Below, one piece after another: positions 15,742 to 25,400 of a stretch of 64,000 bases of DNA. The notes under the pieces were generated by a model. It had not been told where the DNA came from, made no database searches, and saw nothing but the letters and a program-made list of their open reading frames with translations. How positions within the stretch are numbered: position 1 is the first letter of the stretch; every line of letters starts with the position of its first letter. Both the position numbers and the translations under genes were made by a program. The DNA is from JABDBE01 sp963832245 (GTDB lineage: Bacteria > Acidobacteriota > Terriglobia > Terriglobales > Acidobacteriaceae): NCBI GenBank assembly GCA_963832245.1, contig CAWHTG010000003.1, positions 806,001 through 870,000 on the forward strand, given 5' to 3'.

Positions 15742-17907
15742 TTAAGCCACCCTTAAGCCATTCGGAACCAGCGGCAGAGAGCGGAGACGCACGCCGCTCG
15801 CGTCGAAAATGGCATTGGCGATTGCGGGCGCGACGCCCACCAGAGAACTTTCGCCCGCGCCCGCTGGGGGAATGTCTTTCCGGTCGATCATGACCGTCTC
15901 GATCTTGGGGACATCGCTGAACCGCGGCAGGCGATAGTCCGAAAAGCGTCCGTTCCGGATCTGTCCGTTTTCAAATTCGATAGCCTCAAACAGTGCGCCA
16001 CCCAGGGCCATGATGTTGGCGCCTTCGAGTTGATTGCGCAAGCCATCGGGGTTAACGATGGCGCCGCATTCGAATGCTGTGACTAGGCGAACGACCTTGA
16101 CCTCGCCCGATTTTCGGTCGAACGATACTTCGGCGAACGTGGCGACATTGCCGCCCTTCTCGAAGCCGCCGCCCATGCCGAAACCCTGGCCCGAGCTGGT
16201 TTTCGCTTGTCCCCATCCGAACTTTTTTGCGGCGGTTTCAAATACTGTGCGGAGACGTTCGTTCTTCAAATTCTTCAGGCGAAACTCCAGCGGATCCATC
16301 TTTGCCATATCCGCCAATTCTTCCATAAACGACTCACGGGCGAAATGGTTCGCCGTTGCCGCTAGGGCACGGTATGAGCCCTGTCGCAAAGGAGAGCTCG
16401 CGGGGTGAAACTGGATTCGCTGGTTCTCGATGTCGTAAACAGTCGGAATTCCGGCCGCACCGGAATTGTAGTTATGAAACTCCCAGCCAGTAATCTTGCC
16501 GTCGTTGCGCATCGCGCTACTGATGTCGATGATCGCAGCAGGACGGAAATACGCCCAGGTAAATTCTTCTTCGCGGGTCCACATTATTTTGACCGGCCGC
16601 TTTGCGGCCCGCGCCAGTCTTGCGGCTTCGATGGCGGTTTCGCCGGTGTGCTTGCCACCATAGCCGGAGCCGGTATCCGGCATAATTACGCGGACCCGCT
16701 CCTCTGGCATACGGAAAGCCGCGGCGAGTTCCGTTCGCACACCGAAGGGACGTTGGGTGCCGGTCCATACGGTCAACTCATCGCCCGACCACTGCGCCAG
16801 CGCCGCCCGCGGTTCGAGCGGGGCGTGGGCAATGTAGTTGGTCGTGTAGGTCTGTTGCAGGCGATGATCGGCAGACGCCAGCACTTTGTCGATTGAGCCT
16901 GTTTCATAACGGAAAGGCGAGTCCAGAGGCCCGCCTCCTTCAACCGGATTTTTCTTCAGATAGTCGAACAGTTCTTTATTCGAAATCTGCGGCTGCGATT
17001 TCCATTCAGCGCGGATTGCCGATAGCGCGCGGGATGCAATCTCCGCGCTCGGCGCCGCCACCCCGACGAAATTACCGTCGTGGACGACGACCACCCCTGG
17101 AATTTTCTCGGCGTCTTGCGTATCGAGTGAGGAAAGGGTTGCTTCAAAAGAAGCCGGACGCAGGACTTTGCCGTAGAGCATGTCAGGCAGTTTCTGATCG
17201 CACGGATATCGATGCTTGCCGGTGACAAAGTCGTGGCCGTTGACCTTGGGCAACGGCTGACCGGCCACCGTCCACTGCGCGGCCGGACTCAGCGGATCTT
17301 CGATCGGCAGGGTTTCCGTGAGCTGTTTACCCTTTACCAGCGCGGCATATTCAACCGTGCGCTTGCTCTCGGAATCCGTAATCTTGCCGTCGGCGGCGAT
17401 GAGACGCTTGCGGTCAACCTGCCATTGAGTGGCAGCCAGGACAATCAGAGTGTCGCGAGCGGCAGACGCCACTTTTCGCAGCTGCAAATTCATTTCCGGA
17501 GTGGTGCGGCTGCCGAAGGTGCCCCGGTCATAGGGGGTAAATTTCGTGTCGCCCATCACCATCTGGATGGCGCTTACAGGAACGTGTAACTCTTCGGCGA
17601 CGGCCTGGGTGAGCGATGTCCTGATATTCTGCCCCACCTCGACCTTGCCGGTATAAACGGTGACACGGCCGTCCTCGCCGATGTGCAGCCACGCTCCGAT
17701 TTCCTTCGGGAGCGATACGCCAGGGCCTTGGCCAGCGCCCGATTCCTGCAGGGCACGCGCGTCTTTCAACACGCAAACGATCAAAACGCCGGCGCCCAGG
17801 AATCTGAAAAATTCACGCCGATCGAGGTCGAAGTGATACGTCGGCGGTGCCGCGAGTTCAAACCGATCCGGCTCGAACCCGCTTTCGAAATTGAACTCCT
17901 TGCTCAT
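15742..17907 (-). CDS. Molybdopterin-binding large subunit of an exported xanthine-dehydrogenase-family hydroxylase
   Basis: 721 residues. Hydroxylates an aldehyde or N-heterocycle carbon at a Mo-cytosine-dinucleotide centre. A Tat signal is visible at residues ~29-52 (DLDRREFFRFLGAGVLIVCV). The Mo-binding segments GTFGSRTTPEM and GTQRPFGVR are present, as is the C-terminal GAGESSLVGVAP with catalytic Glu ~686. The layout (no FAD domain, Tat signal, partner 2Fe-2S protein) resembles isoquinoline 1-oxidoreductase IorB and periplasmic aldehyde oxidoreductases. ATG overlaps the partner stop codon (ATGA). Electrons probably pass to a membrane cytochrome, none of which is in the window. Confidence 0.9.
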   Translation of the reverse strand: MSKEFNFESGFEPDRFELAAPPTYHFDLDRREFFRFLGAGVLIVCVLKDARALQESGAGQGPGVSLPKEIGAWLHIGEDGRVTVYTGKVEVGQNIRTSLTQAVAEELHVPVSAIQMVMGDTKFTPYDRGTFGSRTTPEMNLQLRKVASAARDTLIVLAATQWQVDRKRLIAADGKITDSESKRTVEYAALVKGKQLTETLPIEDPLSPAAQWTVAGQPLPKVNGHDFVTGKHRYPCDQKLPDMLYGKVLRPASFEATLSSLDTQDAEKIPGVVVVHDGNFVGVAAPSAEIASRALSAIRAEWKSQPQISNKELFDYLKKNPVEGGGPLDSPFRYETGSIDKVLASADHRLQQTYTTNYIAHAPLEPRAALAQWSGDELTVWTGTQRPFGVRTELAAAFRMPEERVRVIMPDTGSGYGGKHTGETAIEAARLARAAKRPVKIMWTREEEFTWAYFRPAAIIDISSAMRNDGKITGWEFHNYNSGAAGIPTVYDIENQRIQFHPASSPLRQGSYRALAATANHFARESFMEELADMAKMDPLEFRLKNLKNERLRTVFETAAKKFGWGQAKTSSGQGFGMGGGFEKGGNVATFAEVSFDRKSGEVKVVRLVTAFECGAIVNPDGLRNQLEGANIMALGGALFEAIEFENGQIRNGRFSDYRLPRFSDVPKIETVMIDRKDIPPAGAGESSLVGVAPAIANAIFDASGVRLRSLPLVPNGLRVA

Positions 17908-18383
17908 TGCTTGGACTCATTCATGGCCTTCGCCGCCCGTTGAATCGCCAACACAATGCGTGGCTGGGTTCCACAGCGGCAGATGTTGCCTTCCATCGAG
18001 CGTGCAATTTCCGCCGCGGACGAATCGCGTCTGGCATTCAACAGCGAGACCGCCGTCATAATCATTCCAGAAGTGCAGTAGGCGCATTGCATGGCCCCCT
18101 CATCCAGGAATGCCTGCTGCACAGGATGCAGGCGGTCGCCTTGCGCGAGGCCTTCAATGGTAGTGATTTGCCTCTGGGCGACATCGCCGACACGCGTGAT
18201 GCAGGAGCGGCGGGACTTGCCATCGATCAGAACAGTGCAAGCGCCGCACTGGCCTTCGCCGCAGCCGTACTTGCTTCCTGTCAGGTCGAGATGGTCGCGC
18301 AAAACGAAGAGTAGGCTGGCGTCGGAATCAGCGTCGGTGGTATAGACGCGCCCGTTGACGTTTAATTGCCGGACCGTAGCCAT
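17904..18383 (-). CDS. 2Fe-2S small subunit of the molybdenum hydroxylase
   Basis: 159 residues with the two clusters of this family: plant-type CGEGQCGACTVLIDG around residue 44 and the helical CAYCTSGM...GNICRCGT domain near 105-140. It carries electrons from the Mo site. It has no signal peptide of its own and would be exported folded with the Tat-tagged large subunit. ATG 18383 was chosen (MATVRQLNVNG); an upstream frame to 18431 adds non-conserved residues. It overlaps the large-subunit gene by four bases. A palindromic operator lies 140 bases upstream. Confidence 0.92.
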   Translation of the reverse strand: MATVRQLNVNGRVYTTDADSDASLLFVLRDHLDLTGSKYGCGEGQCGACTVLIDGKSRRSCITRVGDVAQRQITTIEGLAQGDRLHPVQQAFLDEGAMQCAYCTSGMIMTAVSLLNARRDSSAAEIARSMEGNICRCGTQPRIVLAIQRAAKAMNESKQ

Positions 18384-18521
18384 GCGGAAGCCTTCCGGTT
18401 GGAGGGTTATGGAGACAAAGCCTCGAAGCACTATTCCACAAACTCTCGCAAGAGGGTGCGCTTTCTGCGAGAGAGTTTCAGTTTATGTCACGGCCAGAGG
18501 CGATGTCCAGCTATCGCTCGA

Positions 18522-18539
18522 AATATACGAACATGTTCA
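18522..18539 (-). promoter_or_regulatory. Palindromic operator abutting a -10 box, upstream of the hydroxylase operon
   Basis: Minus strand reads TGAACATGTTCG directly followed by TATATT (18527-18522). The same palindrome recurs at 20861, 31694, 31710, 33658 and 36055. Its position over the spacer and -10 fits repression by a dimeric regulator, probably the TetR protein at 31802. Confidence 0.65.
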
Positions 18540-18550
18540 TTTTCAACCAA

Positions 18551-19546
18551 TCAACCTGTAGGATGGCCCTCGGTGCGCGACTTCGTAACCTCAGGATTGA
18601 CAGGATTGCGAGGCACCTGGCCAGTCAGAACGCGGACAACTTCCTCAGCCGCCTTGGTCTGCAATTCGACCAGCGACTCTACTGAGTAGAAGCTCATATG
18701 CGGCGTTAGGATTACGTTGTTGCGGCCGAGAAGGGGTGAGCCAGTTGGCGGCTCTTGCGACAAAACGTCCAAAGCCACCCCGGCTAGTTGCCCAGCGTCG
18801 AGTGCGCGCGCGAGCGCTGCTTCGTCAACAATGGGTCCACGTGCGGTGTTAATCAGGTAGGCGGTTGGTTTCATTTGACGAAACACATCGGCGTTGAACA
18901 GACCCTCGGTTTCCGGCATCAACGGAGTATGGATTGAAACATAGTCGGAGACCTTCACCAACTCGGCGAAATCAACTCTCTCGACACCTGCAGCAGTCGT
19001 GATGTCTTGCCGAACAAATGGATCGGAGGTCACAACTTTGAGACCAAACGCTTTCGCTTTGGGCGCAACTAACTGTGGAATCCTGCCGAAGCCCACTAAA
19101 CCGAGAACCCTTCCTCGCAAGCGATGAATGGGAACAACCGCGGACATTTCCCATCGGCCGGCATGTACGCTTGAATTCGCGAATGGGATCTTGCGCACCA
19201 AGGCAAGCAGCAATGCCAGAGTGTGATCGGAAACTTCATCGATGCAGTAGTCAGGCACCCTGGTGACGACGATGCCCGTATCGGTTGCGGCTGCAATGTC
19301 CACGTTATCCACGCCGATTCCGAATCGAGCGATGATTCGACAGCGAGGCATTTGCCGGATCATGTCGGCTGTGATCTTGGCGTAGGTAACCAGCACGGCA
19401 TCCGCGTCCCGTGCGACTTTTACGATGGCGTCGGGCGTGGGTTGGTGTGCGAGTCTTAAGTCGGCGCCGATTTTCGACAGCACTGCACGCGCAGGATCGA
19501 GAGTTGGAAATACAGAATCAGCGACAGCGACCAGTAATTGCCCCAT
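18551..19546 (-). CDS. D-2-hydroxyacid dehydrogenase
   Basis: 332 residues, NAD(P)-dependent reduction of a 2-oxoacid or the reverse. The Rossmann motif is GLVGFGRIPQLV near residue 145; catalytic Arg sits in NTARGPIVDE, Glu in DVLSQEPP and His in TPHMSFYS. The N-terminal domain holds RFGIGVDNVDI. It starts one base after the M24 gene stop (TAGCATG), so translation is coupled. It lacks a C-terminal ACT domain, which argues against a serine-pathway enzyme. The partner substrate is unknown. Confidence 0.88.
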   Translation of the reverse strand: MGQLLVAVADSVFPTLDPARAVLSKIGADLRLAHQPTPDAIVKVARDADAVLVTYAKITADMIRQMPRCRIIARFGIGVDNVDIAAATDTGIVVTRVPDYCIDEVSDHTLALLLALVRKIPFANSSVHAGRWEMSAVVPIHRLRGRVLGLVGFGRIPQLVAPKAKAFGLKVVTSDPFVRQDITTAAGVERVDFAELVKVSDYVSIHTPLMPETEGLFNADVFRQMKPTAYLINTARGPIVDEAALARALDAGQLAGVALDVLSQEPPTGSPLLGRNNVILTPHMSFYSVESLVELQTKAAEEVVRVLTGQVPRNPVNPEVTKSRTEGHPTG

Positions 19547-19547
19547 G

Positions 19548-20807
19548 CTAACGCGCCATCGCCTCTTCCATGTGTTCCATGAGAGTGAAGACCACGGGCC
19601 CTTGGCCCGAAACCAGAACATTCTCTTCCAGCCGCGTGGTCTGCTGAAGGCCGGGATGCCCGGCGAAGGTCTCGATTGCGAAGTACATATTTTCTTTTAT
19701 TTCGGCTGGGAACTTGAGCGAATAGGCCCGGGAAACCCACATGCCTTCATAGAGCGTCAGGCCGATGCTGTGGGCGAACTGCTGTAAGGTAACCGTTCCG
19801 TATTTGTCGTCGTCATACTTGGGGAAGGCTGCAGCGACGTCTGCCGTGGTGTTGCCTGGTCGCAGCTTTTCTAATCCGGCGTACATCGAATCGTAGACTT
19901 CGCGATACAGATCGATTTCCTTCTGGTTCATCTTGCCCGCGCATTTGAAGCAGCGCACAAAATCGATAAAGTAGCCGGAAGGCCCTACGGCATTGATGTC
20001 CACGATCACCAAGTCGCCTTGGCGAATAATCTTTTCAGTCGCCCAACGGCGATACGGACTGGTGTTGCCTCCTGAAGCAACGATGATGTCGTAAATAATT
20101 TCGCACCCTCGCTCCAGCATGAACTCGTGGACCTTGGCTTCGATCTCGCGCTCGCGCACTCCGGGCTTAAGCCACTCGTTCTTGATTCGCCACATCGCAG
20201 CGTCGCCGATGCTGGCTGACTGCTTGAGTAACTCGATCTCGTCGCGAGTCTTGACGACGCGCGCGGCGGAGACTGCCGGCCACGCATCCACGATGTTCAA
20301 ACCGCATTCTTGAAACGCTTTCAGCGCCGGCATATCGAAGTTGTCGATGCCGATTCGTTCTTTGCGGACTCCATGGGCATCGAGGACGTCGACCACGCTC
20401 TGCGCCATTCTACCGGCCATGACTGGAACCGCGCCTTCCGCCCATTGCCACGTTATCGCTGGGTTGATGCGGCCTTCCATCCAGGGCAGGTCAATCTCGG
20501 CGCAGTGCAGGTCGGATCCCGCTGTTTCAAAAAGAACTGGCTCAGCGCCGTTGGGTAGCACCACGTAGCGAATGTTGATGTTGTATTTCCAATTGCCCTG
20601 ATAGGAGCCGGTCACGTATCGAATATTGGCGCCTGCGAATAGAACTAGGGCTCCCAGGTCGCGAGTAGTCATCTGCTCCTTTACGCGCTGCAAACGGTCT
20701 TTGCGCAGCCGATCGAAGTCGACCCGGTATTGCCAGTCGGCGCCGGTCTGGCTGTAGACGCGGCGAGGGTCCCATTCATGTGGCTTGCCGATGAAACTCG
20801 TATCCAT
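19548..20807 (-). CDS. M24-family metallopeptidase (Xaa-Pro aminopeptidase/creatinase-like)
   Basis: 419 residues with a creatinase-type N-terminal domain and a pita-bread catalytic domain. The dinuclear metal ligands appear intact: D in VIVDINAVGPSGYFIDFVR (two Asp), H in QQFAHSIGL, E in FAIETF, and a final E in LEENVLVSG. ATG 20807 has GGGAG upstream. Members in catabolic clusters may hydrolyse C-N bonds other than peptides (for example ectoine or creatine). It is followed immediately by the hydroxyacid dehydrogenase. A second, degenerate M24 protein lies at 39727. Confidence 0.85.
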   Translation of the reverse strand: MDTSFIGKPHEWDPRRVYSQTGADWQYRVDFDRLRKDRLQRVKEQMTTRDLGALVLFAGANIRYVTGSYQGNWKYNINIRYVVLPNGAEPVLFETAGSDLHCAEIDLPWMEGRINPAITWQWAEGAVPVMAGRMAQSVVDVLDAHGVRKERIGIDNFDMPALKAFQECGLNIVDAWPAVSAARVVKTRDEIELLKQSASIGDAAMWRIKNEWLKPGVREREIEAKVHEFMLERGCEIIYDIIVASGGNTSPYRRWATEKIIRQGDLVIVDINAVGPSGYFIDFVRCFKCAGKMNQKEIDLYREVYDSMYAGLEKLRPGNTTADVAAAFPKYDDDKYGTVTLQQFAHSIGLTLYEGMWVSRAYSLKFPAEIKENMYFAIETFAGHPGLQQTTRLEENVLVSGQGPVVFTLMEHMEEAMAR

Positions 20808-20860
20808 TTGACGAAGTCTCCCGAGGGTGCAACTCAGTTTAATTTGATTGCGGCGAAAAA

Positions 20861-20872
20861 AGAACAAGTTCA
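20861..20872 (-). promoter_or_regulatory. Operator copy upstream of the M24/dehydrogenase pair
   Basis: AGAACAAGTTCA on the plus strand (TGAACTTGTTCT on the minus strand), 54 bases before the M24 start. It matches the core GAAC-N2-GTTC of the other five sites. No TATATT follows here. Confidence 0.55.
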
Positions 20873-20927
20873 GAAATGCAGGCCCACTATACATCGGTGC
20901 CTGCGTTTCAGTCCAGAAGGAGTAGGT

Positions 20928-21824
20928 TCAGATTAATTCGAACTCTAGTTCGCCCAGTTTCTCCACACTGCAGGCTATTTTGTCACCAGCCCTGAGCCAA
21001 ACCTGCTTGTCCTTGGGATGGCCCAGAATCACGCCTTCTGGCGTCCCTGTGAAAATGATGTCCCCGGGCTTAAGAGTCATGTGCCGGGAAATATAACCGA
21101 CTACCTGCGCGGTGGTGAATATGAAATCTTCAGTATTCGAAGACTGTCGAATCTCCCCGTTGACTCGACACTCGATGTTCAGCCGATCCGGATTGATCTG
21201 GTCGGCGGTAACCAGATACGGACCTAAGGGAGCAAACTGATCAGGGGTCTTTCCCACGATCCATTGTCCGCCGGTATCGAACTGCAAATCCCGCGCGCTG
21301 AAATCGTTGCCCGTGCAATAGCCAGCTAAGCATGAAAGGGCATCCGCCTCGCTGACGTTCTTTGCGCTTCTGCCAAGCACGATCACCAATTCGGTTTCGT
21401 AATCAAATTTCTTCGCAACCTCGACTGGCAACTTGATGGGGCTGCGGTGGGCGCTGAGCGAATTGTTGTATTTACTGAACAGGACGGGTTGTGCCGGGAT
21501 CGCCATATTCACTTCTTTGGCGTGCCGCCGATAGTTGAGACCCACGCATACAATTTTTTCAGGACGGGTGACGACTGGTCCGTATTCAATGCTGTTTTCG
21601 CTGAGAAAGGCGGAGTGAGCCGCACCGGATTCCAGAGCGACGCTGACCAGCGCATTCAGACTGGGCCCGTCCTCGCCTTGGAGTAAATCGTCCATAGTGG
21701 CAGGAGCGTGCATGTGCAAAAGCTGCGCCGCCGCCGGCACATCCAAAATGCCTTTTTCAGTCTTGACGCCGAGCCGGTGTTGCCCGTCGCGACGTATGGT
21801 TAATAACGTCAGCCCGCGCGCCAT
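20928..21824 (-). CDS. Fumarylacetoacetate hydrolase-family enzyme
   Basis: 298 residues. Family members cleave or hydrate 2,4-dioxo or oxo-enoic acids late in aromatic degradation. Visible motifs are CVGLNYRRHAKEV, the metal-binding FDYETELVIVLG and GNDFSARDLQ, and IIFTGTPEGV, all canonical. The metal ligands (two Glu, one Asp) are intact. ATG 21824 (MARGLTLLTIRR) was chosen as the start of folded sequence; the frame extends to 21902. Upstream member of the minus-strand group with the M24 and dehydrogenase genes, but 120 bases separate it from M24. Confidence 0.88.
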   Translation of the reverse strand: MARGLTLLTIRRDGQHRLGVKTEKGILDVPAAAQLLHMHAPATMDDLLQGEDGPSLNALVSVALESGAAHSAFLSENSIEYGPVVTRPEKIVCVGLNYRRHAKEVNMAIPAQPVLFSKYNNSLSAHRSPIKLPVEVAKKFDYETELVIVLGRSAKNVSEADALSCLAGYCTGNDFSARDLQFDTGGQWIVGKTPDQFAPLGPYLVTADQINPDRLNIECRVNGEIRQSSNTEDFIFTTAQVVGYISRHMTLKPGDIIFTGTPEGVILGHPKDKQVWLRAGDKIACSVEKLGELEFELI

Positions 21825-22155
21825 ACCACGAGCGCGCTTAGGGTCAGGTTTAGACCTGGCGTGCTCTGAGTCAGGCTCCTGTTTATTGCGTGCATTCCCC
21901 AATTCTCGAAGTCCTCCGTATGCAGCAGCATTGTACTTGACCTGCCTTCCTTTGGGTGGTGTACGCAGCTTCGCACCTGAGACCCCGCACCTTTTTTGGG
22001 TCTTCTCGGGCTTACAGAGGGTTGTTCACTATCATCGGACGTGGTTCTTTTGTGAACTTTGGCACGACTGGTGACACCACAATTTTACGGTTTCGGGTTG
22101 AACGGTGAGGTGCGACTGTGATGAGCGACTGTGCATCATCTGGGCGAAAGATTTG

Positions 22156-22184
22156 TTGACACATGTACCGCGCGATGATATACA
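22156..22184 (+). promoter_or_regulatory. Sigma-70-type promoter of the first Oar receptor operon
   Basis: TTGACA (22156-22161), 17-bp spacer, TATACA (22179-22184): a near-consensus pair with ideal spacing, leaving a leader of ~235 bases before the receptor ATG. The spacer contains ACATGT, a partial resemblance to the operator palindrome (7 of 12 positions). Confidence 0.6.
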
Positions 22185-22426
22185 TCCCACACAATTCCTA
22201 ACAATTCTGTGGCGCCGCGACAACCAATGCGCTGCTGTGGCAACAATCGCACGCGGAGCACTCTGGCGCTAATTATCCGGGATCGTACCCCCGCCCCCGC
22301 CGCTACCTCCGATAGACGACGTCCGGGGGGGATTTCTCGCGTTCTCGCTTCTAGTGTCATCGTTCGGCGTGATTATTTGGGGACGAGTTCCTCAACTAAG
22401 CACCGGTACCGTTAATTAGGTGTCCA

Positions 22427-25400
22427 ATGATAAAAACGATTCGCGCGTTCGGGACGGGCCTGTTGGTGTTTGTAATTTCCCCTCCTCTTTTCTCACAAAC
22501 TTATGCGGGCCGTATTTTAGGAAGCGTCTATGACTCAACCGGTGCTGTCGTCGGCGGCGCCGTTGTGACCATCACAGATGTGCAAAGAGGCATCAGCCGA
22601 ACCTTGACCACTGACGAAGCCGGCGAATATGTAGCTCCCAATTTGCCGCCCAGCATCTATAAAGTCCGTGCCGAAGCCAAGGGCTTTAAAAGTGTTGAGC
22701 GCCCGAACGTCCAGGTCGAGGTGGCGAAGGACGTTCGTCTTGACTTTGTGCTCAAAGCAGGCAATGTTTCAGAGGTGGTTATAGTAACGGAAGAGATTCC
22801 GTTGATAGAGACCACGAACGCCACTCTGGGGGGAACGCTCAGCAACAAAACCATCAATGATTTGCCGCTGAACGGCCGCAACTACCAAAACCTGCTCACC
22901 CTGCGCCCGGGAGTAATGATTTACCCGGGAGGCGGAGGATGGACCCAGAGCACGAACGGCCTGCGACCCGAGGACAACCTCTACATGATCGATGGCCTGG
23001 ACAACGATGAACCTTTCTCCGCTCTGAGCGTAATCAACGGGGCGGCCATCGCGGGAGATGCGGCTACGATCCTCCCCATTGACGCCATCCAGGAATTTAA
23101 TACCGAGGAGAATCCACCCGCGGAATTTGGCTGGAAGCCCGGCGCCATTGTTAACGTCGGGCTGAAGTCAGGCACGAATCACCTTCACGGTACGGCTTAC
23201 GCTTTTGGCCGCAGTGACTCTTTCGATGCACGCAACTACTTCAATCCTGGGCCGCAGGCGCCACTGAACGTCGAGCAGTTCGGCGCCACAGTCGGCGGGG
23301 CCATTAAGAAAGACAAGTTTTTCTACTTTCTTGGCTACGAGGGCCAGCGCTATACCTTGGGAAACTCGTTCGTAGTGAACGTCCCCGAAACCATTCCGCA
23401 AACCCCGCCGGATACAGCAAACAGTTTTCCGGACGCCTCTGCGGACCTCTTGGCTCACGGCGTGCCGCTGAGCGCTCTTAGCTTGCATTTGGCGGGCTGT
23501 TCCCTTCCGGCTGCGCCGGCCGCGCAGATTCCAACCTGTACTGGCGGGCTTTTCGGATCTAACGCCTCGAACACAACGAACCTTCCCAACGGTTTCCCAA
23601 ATGCAAACCGATCCGACAATGGCTTGGTTAAACTCGACTACCACATCAATGACCGCAACGCATTGAGTGGCATGTATTTTATCGGCGATGACAGCTTGAC
23701 CGATGAAGACGCTCCCTATTTGCAGCCGCAATGGTCATCGCTGGCAATTCAGAGAGCTCAGACCGCGGGAGCGAGTTGGGTCCGGACGCCAAATTCGCGA
23801 TGGGTGAATGAGGCCAGGTTTGGCTACGTGCACGTCAACGTGGCTAACTCGGTCTTAGACAACAACGTCCCCGCAACCCATTATGGCATCAATACGGGCG
23901 TCACCAATCCGGTGTTGAACGGAATGCCACAAATCATCGTCGCCGGCTTTACTCAATTGGGGGGCAGTTCGAGTTGGCCCAAGATAGAAGGACCCAATCA
24001 AACTTTTCAGCTTATCGATCACGTCTCGTATTTGCGCGGCAAACATGCGTTCAAGTTTGGTGGCGAACTTCGCCACGGCATCGTCAACCAAGCCTCCTAT
24101 AAAAAGGCCAGGGGACAGATCACATTCGCCGGCGGAGCGGCCTTTTCCGCTTCCACTCCATTGGAAGATTTCCTTGCCGGCGAGCCGAACGTAGCCAACC
24201 TTCTGATTGGGAATCCTCAGCGGCACCTCACCCAGTGGGGCTACGCAGGTTTCATCCAGGACGATTGGCGCATCAAGCCGACGATTACCTTAAACCTGGG
24301 ACTTCGCTACGAATACACCACACCGCCAGAAGAGGCCAACAACCTGTTGGGCAACTTCGATCCCACGGTCAGTCCCACTCTCGGGATGGTACAGGTTGGC
24401 AAGCAGATCAGTTCTCCTTTCAACGGTGATCACACGAATTTCGCGCCACGCCTGGGGATCGCATGGGACGTCAACGGCAAGGGGAGGACCGTGCTCCGGG
24501 CAGGAGGCAGCATCATTTACAGCACGCTGTCCATGAATGTGTTCATCGCACAGGAAGATACCCAAAACGCTACCACGCTCGGCTTGGCTGCAATTCCCAC
24601 CGGCGCCACGATCGTATTGCCCAATGGCACGACGCAGCCAGGTGGTGGCACGATTGCGGTCAGCTCGATTACCCTTAATGGTGGCCCCGGCACACCTCTG
24701 GTTTCGGGCTGGCAGAACAATGGACCCAACGTGCCCCTTTTACCCGCCAGTTCGGTCACGTGCGGCAATGGCGTCGGTTCAAATCCGGTTCCCTGTAACA
24801 TCCTCGGAATTGACCGCAATTTCCGCACTCCCTACGTTGGCACTTGGACCGTCGGCATCCAGCACGAATTCACCAAGGACTTGTCTCTTGAGGTTGACTA
24901 CGTTGGCAACCATGGCGCGCGTTTAACCGGTATTCGCGATCTCAACCAGCCGCCTCTGGGCGGTGGGCCGGGGCCGTACTCTGCTCAGTTCCCGTTCCTG
25001 GGGTTCATCAATTTCCTGTCAAACCTTTACCGGTCCAACTACAACGGTCTGCAGACGACCCTGACCCAGCGGATTTCGCACGGACTGTCGTTTACCGCGG
25101 GTTACACCTACTCGCATGCGCTCGACGACTCTTCCTTCAACAACAACCAATTCCTGCCGCAGGACAGCACCCACCCTGACCGGGAATACGCCAGCGGTGA
25201 CTACGACATCAAGCATCGCTTCACTCTCTCTCTGACCTATGCGATTCCTGGGAGGAAGTCTTTCGCACAGTTGCTCGAAGGCTGGGAGCTCAATTCCATC
25301 GTGACTCTGCAGAGCGGGCAACCATGGATCGCGAACGACACCGCTGACAACATCAGCGGGACTGGCGAATTTGCTGATCGCTGGGATTTCTTTGGCAACC

